Below, piece after piece: positions 52,027 to 62,745 of a stretch of 64,000 bases of DNA (its first letter is position 1; each line of letters starts with the position of its first letter). The DNA is taken from the NCBI RefSeq assembly GCF_012911925.1, contig NZ_JAAXKY010000004.1:61782-125781 (forward strand), given 5' to 3'. Both the position numbers and the translations under genes were made by a program. Source of the stretch: Pseudonocardia xinjiangensis (lineage in GTDB: Bacteria > Actinomycetota > Actinomycetes > Mycobacteriales > Pseudonocardiaceae). The notes beneath the pieces are model-generated. The model did not search any database. It saw only the letters and a program-made list of their open reading frames with translations, and was not told the origin of the DNA.

Positions 52027-53303
52027 GCACGCGCAACACGATTGAGGTGGCCATCGAGGGGGGCCGGCGGGCAACCGCCGCGCCGGCGGCGCCGCTCGTG
52101 TGGAAGTTCGGCGGGACGTCCGTCGCAGACCACGACCGCCTGCGCGCGGTGGCCGAACGCATGGTCGCCGCACAGCGCTCCGGCCGCGGGGTCGTGGCGG
52201 TCCTATCGGCGATGGGGAAGTCCACCGACAAGCTCGTCGACCAGGCGTATGCGATGTCGTCGAGGCCGCCTCTGCGGGAGCTCGACGCCCTGCTGTCGGT
52301 CGGCGAGTCGATCTCCTGCGCGCTGGCGTCGATCGCGGTGGCCGAGCTCGGCTCCCACGCGGTGTCGCTCACGGGACCGCAGGCCGGGATCGGCACCGAC
52401 GCCCGCCACGGCAACGCCCGGCTCGTCGGCATCGAGCCGCACCGCATCCACGAAGCACTGGCCGACGGGGCGATCGTGCTGGTCACGGGCTTCCAGGGGA
52501 TTGCGCCCGACGGTGACGTGACGACGCTGGGCCGAGGGGGCTCGGACGCATCGGCGGTCGCCGTCGCGGCGGCGCTCGACGCCGGCGAGTGCGAGATCTT
52601 CACCGACGTCCCGGCCGTGTTCACCGCCGACCCCCGGGTGGTCCCCGACGCCCGCAGGCTGTCGTCGATCCGGCACGAGGAGATGCTCGAGATGGCCGAG
52701 GCGGGCGCCGCGGTGCTCCAGCCGCGGTCGGTGGAGCTGGCGCTGGCCCACGGCGTGGACATCCACCTGCGGTCGAGCTTCAGCACCGAGGAAGGCACCT
52801 GGATCCGGCGCGAGGCGGCCGGTTTCGAGGGAACGGCCGAGGTCGCCGGGATCGCGCACCGGCGGGAGGAGAGCCTCTTCGCCGTCGACGGGGCAGGTGC
52901 CGGGGTGGTCGCGGCGGCTCTCGCCGAGCGGGCCATCACGGTGGGCGCCATCGTGCCGACCACCTCCGGGGTCCAGTTCACCGCTCCGGGTGCCGACCCC
53001 GTCGAGGTCACCGCCGCGCTCGACGCCGTCGATCTGGCTGCGAAGGTCGACGAGGATCTCGGTTCGGTCTCGGTGGTGAGCCTCGGCATGGCCCGCAAGC
53101 CCGACATCCCCGTTCGCGCACTTGCCGCCCTCGAGGCGGGAGGCATCCCCCCACGGCTGGTCACCACGACCCCTGGCCGGATCACGGTTGCTGTGTCGTC
53201 GTCGCGGGTCGACGACGCGGTGCGGCTGCTGCACCAGACCTTCATCCCGGCCGCCGGCAGCGCCACCGTCTCCGACCTGCACTCACCGGCCGACGCCGCC
53301 TGA
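52023..53303 (+). CDS. lysC: Aspartate kinase
   Basis: The 426-residue enzyme phosphorylates aspartate, the first step to aspartate semialdehyde. The kinase core has VWKFGGTSV (K28) and LGRGGSDASAVAVAAAL. Two C-terminal ACT domains follow for feedback control. GGGAGG precedes the ATG. No asd gene is adjacent. The position next to a homopoly(amino acid) synthetase fused to an aminotransferase suggests a pathway-dedicated copy, possibly with altered feedback sensitivity. That point needs comparison with the housekeeping enzyme elsewhere in the genome. Confidence 0.9.
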   Translation: MSTRNTIEVAIEGGRRATAAPAAPLVWKFGGTSVADHDRLRAVAERMVAAQRSGRGVVAVLSAMGKSTDKLVDQAYAMSSRPPLRELDALLSVGESISCALASIAVAELGSHAVSLTGPQAGIGTDARHGNARLVGIEPHRIHEALADGAIVLVTGFQGIAPDGDVTTLGRGGSDASAVAVAAALDAGECEIFTDVPAVFTADPRVVPDARRLSSIRHEEMLEMAEAGAAVLQPRSVELALAHGVDIHLRSSFSTEEGTWIRREAAGFEGTAEVAGIAHRREESLFAVDGAGAGVVAAALAERAITVGAIVPTTSGVQFTAPGADPVEVTAALDAVDLAAKVDEDLGSVSVVSLGMARKPDIPVRALAALEAGGIPPRLVTTTPGRITVAVSSSRVDDAVRLLHQTFIPAAGSATVSDLHSPADAA

Positions 53304-53764
53304 CGGCGGTGCCCCGGGCGTCGGTCGCCACCGCCTCCCGCGACCGGGCGCACGCCCTGCGCCCGGTCCGGCGATGAGCCCGCCGGAGGTACGCGGGAGA
53401 AGCAGCCACCGGTAGGCCCGCCGACCGTGCGATTATCGGACTCCCCGCACGGGGAGAACGGCGCCGGCACCGAGCCCGGGAATACCGCGGCCGACGAATA
53501 CGGAAATGTGTAGGACCCGTCACTGAGTGTGAATAGTGTGCGAGCCATGACCGGTCCCACCACGCCGAGCGTGTTCACGCTGCCTGATCGGCGGCCTCTG
53601 CTGGGTGGCCCCAGGGGAATTCGTGCGGAGGGCGGTACCGGTTCCCGTCAATGCGCGGTATGGATTTCGCCGCGAATCCAGAGTGGTCGGGCGTCGAACT
53701 GTGAGTAGTATCAGGCATATCTGCCGATCTTCCCATGGCTCCTGTTCTGCGCAGTGGGGGCGAC
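53304..53764. other. Intergenic region (461 bp) between lysC and the LAL regulator
   Basis: It starts with a GC-rich spacer and contains the perfect hairpin CTCCCC-GCAC-GGGGAG (53441-53456), a candidate lysC terminator. From about 53500 it is more A/T-rich. TAGTAT near 53705 is a possible -10 for the regulator. I see no convincing gene. Confidence 0.5.
53441..53456 (+). terminator. Hairpin after lysC
   Basis: CTCCCC-GCAC-GGGGAG is a perfect 6-bp stem, about 140 bp after the lysC stop, without a T-run. It may end the lysC transcript. Confidence 0.4.
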
Positions 53765-56560
53765 ATGTCACGTGATCGCTTCTCGCACCCGCGGGGTGTG
53801 GCGGGCGGGCTTGCCGGGCGCGGCCAGGAGCTCCGGCTCATCCGGTCCTTCCTCGCGTCGGCGGCCGTCGAGGGCGCCGCGCTGCTGATCGTCGGCGAGC
53901 CGGGCGTGGGCAAGACGATGCTGCTCGACGTCGCGGAAGACGAGGCGTCGTCGGCGGGCAGCCTGGTGCTCCGTTCCGCCGGTGTGGAGTTCGAGGCCGA
54001 CCTCGGGTTCTCCGGTCTGAACCAGACGGTGCTCCCGCTCCTGGGCGAGACCGACCGGCTGAGCGCGCCGCATCGCGAGGCGCTGTCGGTGGCGTTGGGC
54101 CTCGGGAGCGGACCGGCCCCGGACCGCATGGTGGTGTCGGCCGCGACGCTCGCGCTCCTGTGCCGGGTCGCTGCCGACCGCCCGGTGCTCATCGTGATCG
54201 ACGACGTGCACTGGCTCGACCGGACCAGCGCCGCGGTGCTCGGCTTCGTGGCACGGCGGCTGGCCGGACACCGCATCGGGTTCCTGGCGGCGTCCCGTCC
54301 GGGCACCGACAGCTTCTTCGAACGCTCGGGCCTCCCCGAGCTCGAGCTGCAGCCGCTGGACGACGACGCGGCGCTCGGGCTGGTCAGCGAACGGTTCCCG
54401 GCGCTGGACCGGGGCGTCCGGGGGCGCCTGCTGGCAGAGTCGCAGGGCAACCCGCTCGCGCTCCTGGAGCTGCCCGCGGCACTGAGCCACCCGCAACGCT
54501 CGGCCCTGCGCGCGCTGCCCGAGGTGCTGCCGCTGAGCCGGCGCCTCCAGTCACTGTACGCGTCGCGGATCTCCGAGCTCCCCGAGCCGACCCGGCAGCT
54601 GCTGCTGCTCGCGACGTTGGACGGCACCGGCGACCTGCGTGTCGTGCAGGCGGCGGCCACCTCCGCGCGCGGAGCGCCCGGGGATCTCGCACCGGCGGAA
54701 CGGGTGGGTCTGGTGCAGGTGGGCGGGAGCGGCGCCGCTCTCACCTTCCGCCACCCGCTCACCCGCTCCGCGGTCATGGAGCTCTCCACCACCGACGAGC
54801 GGCGCCGGGCGCACCTGGCGCTCGCCCAGGTGCTGGCGGACCAGCCCGAACGGCGCGCGTGGCATCTGGGCGAGGCGACCGTCGAGCCCGACGAGGAGGT
54901 GGCCGGTCTGCTGGAGGAGGCCGCGCACCGGCTCTTCGGGCGAGGGGATCCGGGAGGCGCCGTCGCCAGGCTGACCCGTGCCGCCGACCTCAGCCCACTG
55001 CGCACCGAACGGAGCAGGCGGCTGGCCGAGGCCGCCTACCTCAGCGCGCTGACCGTCGGGGGAGTGGACGGCGCGTCGGAGCTGCTCACCAACGCACTCC
55101 CGGAGCACAGCGCGTCGCTGTACGCCGTGGCGACCGCCGCCGGGTACCTGCTGATGGACCGGGGCAGCGACATCGACACCGCCCACGGCCTGCTGGAGGC
55201 GGCCATCGCCTGCCACCCCGAGCGGACCGACGCCACCGACGAGGAGCTCATCGAGGCGATCTGGTCGCTGTCGTTCCTGTCGTGGCTGAGCGGGAGCCCG
55301 GAGAAGTGGCAGCCCGTCCACGATGCGGTGGCCCGGCTCCGGCCGCGCGCCCCCACGGTCCTCGCCCTGTACGAGAAGACCGTCCCGGACCCGGTGCGCA
55401 CGGCACTGCCCGTGCTCGACGAGATCGTCGCCGTCTGCGGTGACCTGGGCGGCGAGGTCGACCCCGTCAAGATCGTCCGCACGGGGCTCTCCGCCCTCTA
55501 CGTGGACGGGCTGGCGGTCTGCCGGGAGAGCGCGTGGCGGGTGCTCGGCGACGGCCGGGACGGCGGAGCGGTCACCCAGGCGATCCTCGCCATCGTGCAG
55601 CTGTGCCACGACGACTTCGGCGCGGGCCGCTGGAGGGAGATGGCGGAGCTGGCCGACGAGGCCCTCGAGCTGTGTGACGCCCATCGGTTCCGCTACTTCC
55701 GCTGGCAGCTGCAGTACTTCACGGCGCTGGCCGCTGCCGTCCGCGGCCACCAGGACGCCAGCCGGGCCGCGTCCGACGAGATCGTCGGGTGGGCGACGCC
55801 GCGGGGCGCCGCGGGTGCGCTGGCGTTCGCCCACCACGCCCGCGCGCTGGCCGCGGTCGCGCGCAACGACTTCGAGGAGGCCTACCAGCAGGCGGCCGCG
55901 ATCAGCGCGCCGGGAACGTTCGCCTCGCACGCGCCGAACGCTCTGTGGGTGATGCTGGACCTCGTCGAAGCCGCGACGCGCACCGATCGACGGCCCGAGG
56001 CGACCGCGCACGTCACGGCGATGCGGGAAGCCCGCATCGGTGCGCTCTCGCCGCGACTGGCACTGGTGACGGCCGGATCGGCGGCCATCGCCGCCGACGA
56101 CGACCGCGCCGCCGGGCTGTTCGAGCAGGCGCTCGCCCTCCCCGAGGCCGAGCGGTGGCCGTTCGAGCTCGCCCGGGTCCGGCTCGCCTACGGCGAGCAC
56201 CTCCGGCGGTCCCGGGCCGCGGCGGCGTCGCGGGTCCAGCTCTCCGCGGCGCGGGAGGCGTTCGAGCGCCTGGGGGCCCGGCCGTGGGCCGCCCGGGCGG
56301 CCCACGAACTGCGGGCCACGGGCCACAACCGGACGCCCACCCCCGACCTCGGCATGCTCACGCCGCAGGAACGCGAGATCGCGGTGCTGGCCGCCTCGGG
56401 CCTGACCAACAAGGAGATCGGGCAGCGCCTGTACCTCTCGCACCGCACCGTGGGAGCGCATCTCTACCGGGTCTTCCCGAAGCTCGGCATCACCTCGCGC
56501 GCGGCGCTGCGGGATGCGCTCGCCTCGGTGGGCTCGTCGTCCGGCCCGGACGCGCGCTAG
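53765..56560 (+). CDS. Large ATP-binding LuxR-family (LAL) regulator of the Pls-like locus
   Basis: The 931-residue STAND-type regulator has Walker A GEPGVGKT (44-51), Walker [11 protein letters not shown], helical TPR-like repeats and a C-terminal LuxR HTH ([35 protein letters not shown]). It is collinear and highly similar to the regulator at 22857. Lying between lysC and the synthetase in the same direction, it is a good candidate for the pathway-specific activator. ATG 53765 is chosen; an in-frame ATG ten codons earlier is less likely. Confidence 0.88.
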   Translation: MSRDRFSHPRGVAGGLAGRGQELRLIRSFLASAAVEGAALLIVGEPGVGKTMLLDVAEDEASSAGSLVLRSAGVEFEADLGFSGLNQTVLPLLGETDRLSAPHREALSVALGLGSGPAPDRMVVSAATLALLCRVAADRPVLIVIDDVHWLDRTSAAVLGFVARRLAGHRIGFLAASRPGTDSFFERSGLPELELQPLDDDAALGLVSERFPALDRGVRGRLLAESQGNPLALLELPAALSHPQRSALRALPEVLPLSRRLQSLYASRISELPEPTRQLLLLATLDGTGDLRVVQAAATSARGAPGDLAPAERVGLVQVGGSGAALTFRHPLTRSAVMELSTTDERRRAHLALAQVLADQPERRAWHLGEATVEPDEEVAGLLEEAAHRLFGRGDPGGAVARLTRAADLSPLRTERSRRLAEAAYLSALTVGGVDGASELLTNALPEHSASLYAVATAAGYLLMDRGSDIDTAHGLLEAAIACHPERTDATDEELIEAIWSLSFLSWLSGSPEKWQPVHDAVARLRPRAPTVLALYEKTVPDPVRTALPVLDEIVAVCGDLGGEVDPVKIVRTGLSALYVDGLAVCRESAWRVLGDGRDGGAVTQAILAIVQLCHDDFGAGRWREMAELADEALELCDAHRFRYFRWQLQYFTALAAAVRGHQDASRAASDEIVGWATPRGAAGALAFAHHARALAAVARNDFEEAYQQAAAISAPGTFASHAPNALWVMLDLVEAATRTDRRPEATAHVTAMREARIGALSPRLALVTAGSAAIAADDDRAAGLFEQALALPEAERWPFELARVRLAYGEHLRRSRAAAASRVQLSAAREAFERLGARPWAARAAHELRATGHNRTPTPDLGMLTPQEREIAVLAASGLTNKEIGQRLYLSHRTVGAHLYRVFPKLGITSRAALRDALASVGSSSGPDAR

Positions 56561-56706
56561 CCCCTCCGCGCCACTCACCTGGGGTGAACCCGACCTCGGT
56601 CCGGGGGAGCCCACGAGTGCCTCGGGGGCGCACACCATCGATCACCACCACGACCGCTGACAGGCTCCTGACCAGCACGTACATCAGCTGGATCCGAGGA
56701 GTCACC

Positions 56707-59700
56707 GTGACCACGCTGCAGGAGCCCGCACACCTTCCCCCGTCGCACCAGGACGGTCCGGCCGTGCTCGTGGCCTCCGACCACGCCCAGGGCTCGCGAG
56801 CCCGCCGCGGCGAGCGACTGGACCACGTGTTCGAGGAGCGGTGCGACTGGATGCGCACCTACGGCCGCGCCGGCCACCTGGCCGTCGACGCCGGTGAGAC
56901 CACCCTGACCTTCACCGAGCTCGATGAGCGGGCCAACCGCCTCGCCCGGTACCTGCTGGCGAACGGGGCGCGGCCGGGTGACCGGATCGGGTTGTTGTTC
57001 GACCAGGCGGTGCATTCCTATATCGGGATGCTGGCGGTGTTGAAGATCAATGCTGCGTACGTGCCGTTGGATGTGGCGTTCCCGCCCGATCGCATCGCCT
57101 ACATCCTTTCCGATGCCGGTGTGCGGATGGTGCTGTCGTTGTCGCACGTTCGGGATCGCGTCGAGGGGCTCGAGGACTTCGCGCCCGGCCTGGTCTACCT
57201 CGACGAGGCGGCCGGCGACATCGCCCGCCTGCACCCGGCCCGGCTGTCCGACGCCGAGCGCGGCGACGCCGTGGAGGATCTGGCCTACCTGATCTACACC
57301 TCGGGCACCACCGGCCGGCCCAAGGGCGTGGCGATCGAGCACGCGAGCATCTGCAACTTCGTGCGGGTGGCCGCGGAGGTCTACGGCATCCGGACGCAGG
57401 ACCGCGTCTACCAGGGCATGACCATCGCGTTCGACTTCTCGGTGGAGGAGATCTGGGTGCCGTGGGTGGCGGGCGCGACGTTGGTGCCCAAGCCGGCGGG
57501 TTCGAGCCTGCTGGGGCTGGATCTGCACGAGTTCCTGACCGAGCGGCGGGTCACGGCGATGTGTGTGGTGCCGACGCTGCTGGCGACGCTGGAGGAGGAC
57601 CTGCCGCTGCTGCGTTTCCTGCTGGTGTCGGGGGAGGCGTGCCCGCAGGACCTGATCGCGCGCTGGCACAAGCCGGGGCGGCGGTTCCTGAACGTCTACG
57701 GCCCGACCGAGGCCACCGTGACCGCCACCTGGACGACCCTGCACCCCGACCGGCCGGTCACCATCGGGCAGCCCCTGCCCACCTACACCACCGTCATCCT
57801 CGACCCCGACAACCCGCACCGCGCCCTGCCCCACGGCGAGACCGGCGAGATCGGCATCGCGGGCATCGGCCTGGCCACCGGCTACCTCAACCGCGACGAC
57901 CTGACGGCGAAGGCGTTCATCCCCGACTTCCTCGGCATCGCCGGCAACCCTTCGGGGCGCATCTACCGCACCGGTGACCTGGGCCGGGTCAACGACGACG
58001 GCGAGATCGAGTACCTCGGCCGCATCGACCTGCAGGTCAAGATCCGCGGTTACCGCATCGAGCTCACCGAGATCGAGTCGGTGCTGCTGCAGGTGCCGGG
58101 CATCGCCGCCGCCGTCGTCGACACGTTCGAGCCGGCGCCCGGCACCGTCGAGCTGGTGGGTTACTACAGCCTGCGCACCGGCGTCACCGCCCTCGACGCC
58201 GAGACGATCACCGCGCACCTGCGCGAGCGGCTGCCGTCCTACATGGTGCCCGCCTACCTCGAGCACCTGCCCGTCATCCCGATGACGCCGCAGGACAAGG
58301 TCGACCGCCGCGCCCTGCCCGCCCCCACCGCCGGCCGGGCCGGCGCCTCGGCGGGCGAGCACGTCGCCGCGGCCACCGACACCGAGCAGGTCCTCGTCGA
58401 CGCCCTCGCCGCGACCCTCGGGGTCGAGCAGGTGTCCGTCGACAGCCACTTCTTCGACGATCTCGGCGCCAACTCCCTGCTGATGGCCCAGTTCTCCGCT
58501 CGGGTCCGGAAGCAGACCGCGCTGCCGTCACTGTCGATGCGCGAGATCTACCAGTGCCCTACGGTCCGGCAGCTGGCCGCGGCGTTCGGCGGGTCCGCCC
58601 CGTTGCAGCCCGCCGCGCCGGTGGAGCCCGTCGACGTCCCACGGTTCGGGCGGCCCCGCCTCGTGGCGGTCGGGGCGGCGCAGCTGCTGCTGTTCCTCGC
58701 GTCCGCCTACCTCACCGCCGTGGTGGTCGAGCAGGGCTTCTCGTGGGTCACCGCCGGCGCCGGGTGGCTCGAGACCTACACGCGCGCAGTCGTCTTCGGC
58801 GGCGCGACCTTCCTCGGGTTCAGCCTGCTGCCGATCGTGGCGAAGTGGCTGCTCATCGGGCGGTGGACGGCCCAGGAGTTCCCTGTGTGGAGCCTGCGCC
58901 ACCTGCGCTTCTGGTTCGTCAGGACGCTGATCCGGGCCAACCCGATGGTGCTGTTCGCGGGGTCCCCGCTCTACCTGCTCTACCTGCGTGCGCTCGGCGC
59001 GAAGATCCGCCGCGGTGTGGTGGTGTTCTCCCGCAGCGTCCCCGTCTGCACCGACCTGCTGACCATCGGCGACGGCACCGTCATCCGCAAGGACTCGACG
59101 TGGAGCGGCTACCGGGCGGTCGCCGGCCGCATCGAGACCGGACCGGTCACCCTGGGCGCCGGCGTGCTCGTCGGTGAGCAGACCGTCCTCGACATCGGCA
59201 CCTCGATCGGCGACGGTGGCCGGCTCGGCCACGCCTCGTCACTGCAGACCGGCCAGCACGTCCCCGCGGGCGAGCGCTGGCACGGTTCCCCCGCCGAGCC
59301 GGCCGGCACCGACCACGCCTCCGTCCCGCCGGCCCGCTGCGGCGCCGTCCGCCGGTTCGTCTACTCGGCGTGGCAGCTGGTCAACCTGCTGCTGCTCGTC
59401 CCGCTCGGGTTCACCATCGGCAGCGTCGCGGTGCAGAAGATGATGGAGTGGGACGCCGTACCGACGGGCACCGGATCGTTCTGGCTCACCCACGCGGCCT
59501 TGTCGGCAGCAGCCTTCTTCGGGCTCATCCTCGGCGGGCTGCTGTTCGTGACCACCGTGCCGCGGGTGCTGAGCCTGGCGCTGCGCGCCGACACCGTCTA
59601 CCCGCTCTACGGGTTGCGCTACGGGATCCTCCGCACGATCACGCGCACCACCAACGCCGCGTACTTCATGAACCTCTTCGGTGACAGCTCCTACATCATC

Positions 59701-62439
59701 GGGTTCCTGCGCGCGCTCGGCTACCGGATGCGCGACGTCCAGCAGACCGGCTCGAACTTCGGCGTGGCCCAGAAGCACGACACGCCCTACCTCGTGACCA
59801 TCGGCTCCGGCACCCTCGTCTCCGACGGCATCTCGATCATCAACGCCGACGTATCCAGCACGTCGTTCCGGCTGTCCGAGGCATCGCTGGGCTCGCGCAG
59901 CTTCCTCGGCAACGCCATCGCCTACCCGGCCGGCGCCCGGATCGGCGACAACGTCCTCATCGGGACGAAGGCCATGGTCCCGATCGACGGCCCGATCCGC
60001 TCCGACGTCGGACTGCTCGGCTCGCCGAGCTTCGAGATCCCGCGCTCCGTGGACCGGGACAGCCGCTTCGACCACCTGAAGAGCGGCGACGAGTTCCGGC
60101 GCCGCCTGGCCGCGAAGAACCGGCACAACCTCGCCACCATCGCGATCTTCCTGGTGGTCGGCTGGTTCCAGTTCTTCGCGACGACCCTCATCGGGCGGGC
60201 CGCGGTCGACCTCTTCCCCCGCTTCGGCGAGCTCGTGATCGTCGGGTCCCTGGTCGCCACCCTGCTCTTCAGCCTCGTCTACACGGCACTGGTCGAGCAC
60301 GCCGCCACGGGCTTCCGCAAGCTGCAGCCGCGGTTCTGCTCGATCTACGAGCCGTACTTCTGGTGGCACGAGCGGGTCTGGAAGCTCATGGGCTCTCTCG
60401 TGGCGATCTTCAACGGCACCCCGTTCAAGCCCGTGATGTGGAAGCTGATGGGGGTCCGCATCGGCCGCGGCGTCTTCGACGACGGCTGCGCCATGCCCGA
60501 GAAGTCACTCGTCACCGTCGGCGACGGCGTCACCCTCAACGCCGGGAGCGTCATCCAGTGCCACTCGCTCGAGGACGGCACGTTCAAGTCCGACCACACC
60601 GTGATCGGCGCAGGCGCCACCGTCGGGGTCGGTGCGTTCGTCCACTACGGAGTCACGATGGGGCCGGGCTCCGTGCTCGACGCCGACGCCTTCCTGATGA
60701 AGGGCACCGAGACGGCCCCCCACTCCCACTGGCAGGGCAACCCGGCCACCGAGGGGCGTGCTGTGAACTCGGCTCCTGCTCCTGCTCCTGCTCCTGCTTC
60801 GGCTTCGGCTTCGGCTCCTGCTTCGGCGCCCGTTCCGGTCGCCGAGCCCGTGCCGGCTGTTGCGTCGGTTCCGGCCACGCCGATTGCGGTGGCCGCCCCC
60901 GCCAGGGCCGCCGGGCCCGTCGTCACCCGCTTCTACTCACTGCCCAGCCCGCCGGCGCCCACCGCGCGCCCCCTTCCCGCGCCTGTCCGGGCGCCGCTCA
61001 CCGCACAGGAGAACGCCATGCCCGCCACTCCCACCTCCCGGCTGTCCGTCGTCGCACCCGCCGAGCAGGCGGCCGGCGGCTTCGCGGCCCGGCCGCGCGT
61101 GACGACCGCCCTGCCGGGCCCACGCTCGTCCGAGCTGCTGGCCCGCCAGGAGCAGCGTGAGTCGAACGCCCGCGTCTACCCGCGGCACTTCCCGTTCGCT
61201 GTCGCCGAGGCGGCCGGCAGCCACATCCGCGACCTCGACGGCAACGTCTTCATCGACTTCCTCTCCGGCGCCGGTGTGCTCTCGCTGGGGCACAACCACC
61301 CCGAGCTGGTCGCCGCGGCCACCGAGCAGATGGGCATCTTCACCCACGGCCTCGACATGCCCTCGCCGGCGAAGGACGCGTTCACCGAGGCGCAGCTGTC
61401 GATGCTCCCCGCGGGCATGCGGGACCGGATGAAGATCCAGTTCTGCGGGCCGACCGGCGCCAACGCCGTCGACGCCGCGCTGAAGCTCTGCAAGACCGCA
61501 ACCGGCCGCGGCGGGGTCGTCTCCTTCCAGGGCGGCTTCCACGGCAGCAGCCACGCCGCGATGGCGATGACCGGCAACGTGTCCCAGAAGCGCCCCATCA
61601 CCAACGGCATGCCGGGCGTGAGCTTCTTCCCGTTCTCCTCGTGCAGCCGCTGCCCGCTGGCGCTCGACCCGGAGACCTGCCAGACCAACTGCGTCAGCTT
61701 CCTCGAGCGCGCACTGCGTGACCCCAACGGCGGCCTCGAGCTGCCCGCCGCGGTGATCATGGAGATGGTGCAGGGTGAGGGTGGCGTGATCCCGGCCCGC
61801 AAGGAGTTCGTCCAGCGCGTCCGTCAGCTCACCCGCGAGCTCGGCATCCCGCTGATCGTCGACGAGGTGCAGACCGGCTGCGGCCGCACCGGCACCTGGT
61901 TCGCGTTCGAGCAGTACGACATCGAGCCCGACGTGATCGTCGCGTCCAAGGCGCTCTCCGGGATGGGCCTGCCGGTCGCGATCGTGCTGTACGCCGAGGA
62001 GCTCGACACCTGGGCACCGGGCGCGCACAGCGGTACGTTCCGCGGCAACCAGCTGGCCTTCGCCGCGGGGACCCGGACCGTCGAGATCGTCCGGCGCGAC
62101 GACATCCTCGGGAACGTGCAGGCCCGCGGCGAGCAGATCGCCGCCCGGCTGTCCGGGCTCGCCTCGCACCCGGGTGTGCTGGAGGTGCGCGGCAAGGGCC
62201 TGATGTGGGGCATCGAGCTCACCGCGCCCGGCGACGGCCGAACCGTCGCCGAGCTGGCCGAGGACGTCCAGGCCCGGGCCCTGCGCAGCGGCCTGATCGT
62301 GGAGCTGGGGGGCCGTGACCACTGCGTGGTCCGGATGCTGCCGCCGCTCAACGTCACCGCCGAGGTCGTCGACATCGCCCTCTCGATCCTGCTGCACGCC
62401 ATCGAGGGCGCCTACGTCGACGCCACCCGGGCCGCCTGA
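56707..62439 (+). CDS. Pls-type homopoly(amino acid) synthetase fused to a class III aminotransferase
   Basis: The protein has 1910 residues from GTG 56707 (GAGGAG upstream). Residues 45-540 are an adenylation domain: A3 motif [10 protein letters not shown] (198-207), A4 region [11 protein letters not shown]10 lysine K531. A carrier domain follows with the phosphopantetheine serine S590 (LGANSLL). Then come three units, each two membrane helices plus a left-handed beta-helix acyltransferase-like domain (about 650-1355; six helices in total). This is the known layout of epsilon-poly-lysine synthetase. An Ala/Pro linker (1356 on) leads to a PLP aminotransferase (about 1490-1908; K1748 in VASKALSG; C1646, C1649, C1658, C1662) like diaminobutyrate transaminases. 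GAGAACGCC before ATG 61018 offers an internal start for the aminotransferase alone. The predicted product is a poly-diamino acid, most likely of 2,4-diaminobutyrate. Confidence 0.88.
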   Translation: MTTLQEPAHLPPSHQDGPAVLVASDHAQGSRARRGERLDHVFEERCDWMRTYGRAGHLAVDAGETTLTFTELDERANRLARYLLANGARPGDRIGLLFDQAVHSYIGMLAVLKINAAYVPLDVAFPPDRIAYILSDAGVRMVLSLSHVRDRVEGLEDFAPGLVYLDEAAGDIARLHPARLSDAERGDAVEDLAYLIYTSGTTGRPKGVAIEHASICNFVRVAAEVYGIRTQDRVYQGMTIAFDFSVEEIWVPWVAGATLVPKPAGSSLLGLDLHEFLTERRVTAMCVVPTLLATLEEDLPLLRFLLVSGEACPQDLIARWHKPGRRFLNVYGPTEATVTATWTTLHPDRPVTIGQPLPTYTTVILDPDNPHRALPHGETGEIGIAGIGLATGYLNRDDLTAKAFIPDFLGIAGNPSGRIYRTGDLGRVNDDGEIEYLGRIDLQVKIRGYRIELTEIESVLLQVPGIAAAVVDTFEPAPGTVELVGYYSLRTGVTALDAETITAHLRERLPSYMVPAYLEHLPVIPMTPQDKVDRRALPAPTAGRAGASAGEHVAAATDTEQVLVDALAATLGVEQVSVDSHFFDDLGANSLLMAQFSARVRKQTALPSLSMREIYQCPTVRQLAAAFGGSAPLQPAAPVEPVDVPRFGRPRLVAVGAAQLLLFLASAYLTAVVVEQGFSWVTAGAGWLETYTRAVVFGGATFLGFSLLPIVAKWLLIGRWTAQEFPVWSLRHLRFWFVRTLIRANPMVLFAGSPLYLLYLRALGAKIRRGVVVFSRSVPVCTDLLTIGDGTVIRKDSTWSGYRAVAGRIETGPVTLGAGVLVGEQTVLDIGTSIGDGGRLGHASSLQTGQHVPAGERWHGSPAEPAGTDHASVPPARCGAVRRFVYSAWQLVNLLLLVPLGFTIGSVAVQKMMEWDAVPTGTGSFWLTHAALSAAAFFGLILGGLLFVTTVPRVLSLALRADTVYPLYGLRYGILRTITRTTNAAYFMNLFGDSSYIIGFLRALGYRMRDVQQTGSNFGVAQKHDTPYLVTIGSGTLVSDGISIINADVSSTSFRLSEASLGSRSFLGNAIAYPAGARIGDNVLIGTKAMVPIDGPIRSDVGLLGSPSFEIPRSVDRDSRFDHLKSGDEFRRRLAAKNRHNLATIAIFLVVGWFQFFATTLIGRAAVDLFPRFGELVIVGSLVATLLFSLVYTALVEHAATGFRKLQPRFCSIYEPYFWWHERVWKLMGSLVAIFNGTPFKPVMWKLMGVRIGRGVFDDGCAMPEKSLVTVGDGVTLNAGSVIQCHSLEDGTFKSDHTVIGAGATVGVGAFVHYGVTMGPGSVLDADAFLMKGTETAPHSHWQGNPATEGRAVNSAPAPAPAPASASASAPASAPVPVAEPVPAVASVPATPIAVAAPARAAGPVVTRFYSLPSPPAPTARPLPAPVRAPLTAQENAMPATPTSRLSVVAPAEQAAGGFAARPRVTTALPGPRSSELLARQEQRESNARVYPRHFPFAVAEAAGSHIRDLDGNVFIDFLSGAGVLSLGHNHPELVAAATEQMGIFTHGLDMPSPAKDAFTEAQLSMLPAGMRDRMKIQFCGPTGANAVDAALKLCKTATGRGGVVSFQGGFHGSSHAAMAMTGNVSQKRPITNGMPGVSFFPFSSCSRCPLALDPETCQTNCVSFLERALRDPNGGLELPAAVIMEMVQGEGGVIPARKEFVQRVRQLTRELGIPLIVDEVQTGCGRTGTWFAFEQYDIEPDVIVASKALSGMGLPVAIVLYAEELDTWAPGAHSGTFRGNQLAFAAGTRTVEIVRRDDILGNVQARGEQIAARLSGLASHPGVLEVRGKGLMWGIELTAPGDGRTVAELAEDVQARALRSGLIVELGGRDHCVVRMLPPLNVTAEVVDIALSILLHAIEGAYVDATRAA
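60772..60828 (+). repeat. Low-complexity GCT-CCT / GCT-TCG repeat coding for the Ala-Pro/Ala-Ser linker
   Basis: Alternating GCTCCT (about five) and GCTTCG (about four) hexamers encode Ala-Pro and Ala-Ser. The T-ending alanine and proline codons contrast with the GCC/GCG and CCC/CCG used elsewhere in the gene, so this segment probably arose recently by repeat expansion at the junction of the synthetase and aminotransferase. Confidence 0.85.
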
Positions 62440-62461
62440 GACCCACCCAGCCTCAGTCGAA

Positions 62462-62489
62462 CGCCGGCGCCGCACCCGCGGCGCCGGCG
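62462..62489 (+). terminator. Strong GC hairpin after the synthetase-aminotransferase gene
   Basis: CGCCGGCGCCGC-ACCC-GCGGCGCCGGCG is a perfect 12-bp stem with a 4-nt loop, 22 nt after the stop codon. It lacks a T-run, as many actinobacterial terminators do. Confidence 0.7.
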
Positions 62490-62510
62490 TCGGCACGCGC
62501 CCACCTCACC

Positions 62511-62598
62511 CCGCGAGTCGCCCGAGTCGAACCCGCGAGTCGCCCGGTTCCCGCCCGCGAGTCGCCCGGTTCTGATGTGCGAGTCGCCGGGTCCGGAC
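62511..62598. repeat. Four tandem copies of a 22-bp intergenic repeat
   Basis: Units at 62511-62532, 62533-62554, 62555-62576 and 62577-62598 share the core CGAGTCGCC(C/G)G and vary only at the ends. There is no unique sequence between them, so this is not a CRISPR array. It lies between the synthetase terminator and the glycosyltransferase promoter. Confidence 0.85.
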
Positions 62599-62745
62599 GT
62601 GCGCCGCTCTGCCGTACGGGCGAGGTCGACGTGAGCGGGGCGGCGTTCGCGTCTCACCCCCATCAGGTCGATCTCGCCGGGGCCGGGCAGCTCGGAGGGT
62701 GATAACCCGTGGTCGACGGAGGTGGTGTTCTCCTACGGTCGCGCG

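Noticed and set aside
56707..62439. The large protein as an ordinary modular NRPS
   Set aside because: There is no condensation domain of the HHxxxDG type and no thioesterase; the segment after the carrier is membrane helices alternating with left-handed beta-helices, as in Pls.
62511..62598. The 22-bp direct repeats as a CRISPR array
   Set aside because: The units are contiguous with no unique spacers, and no cas genes are nearby.
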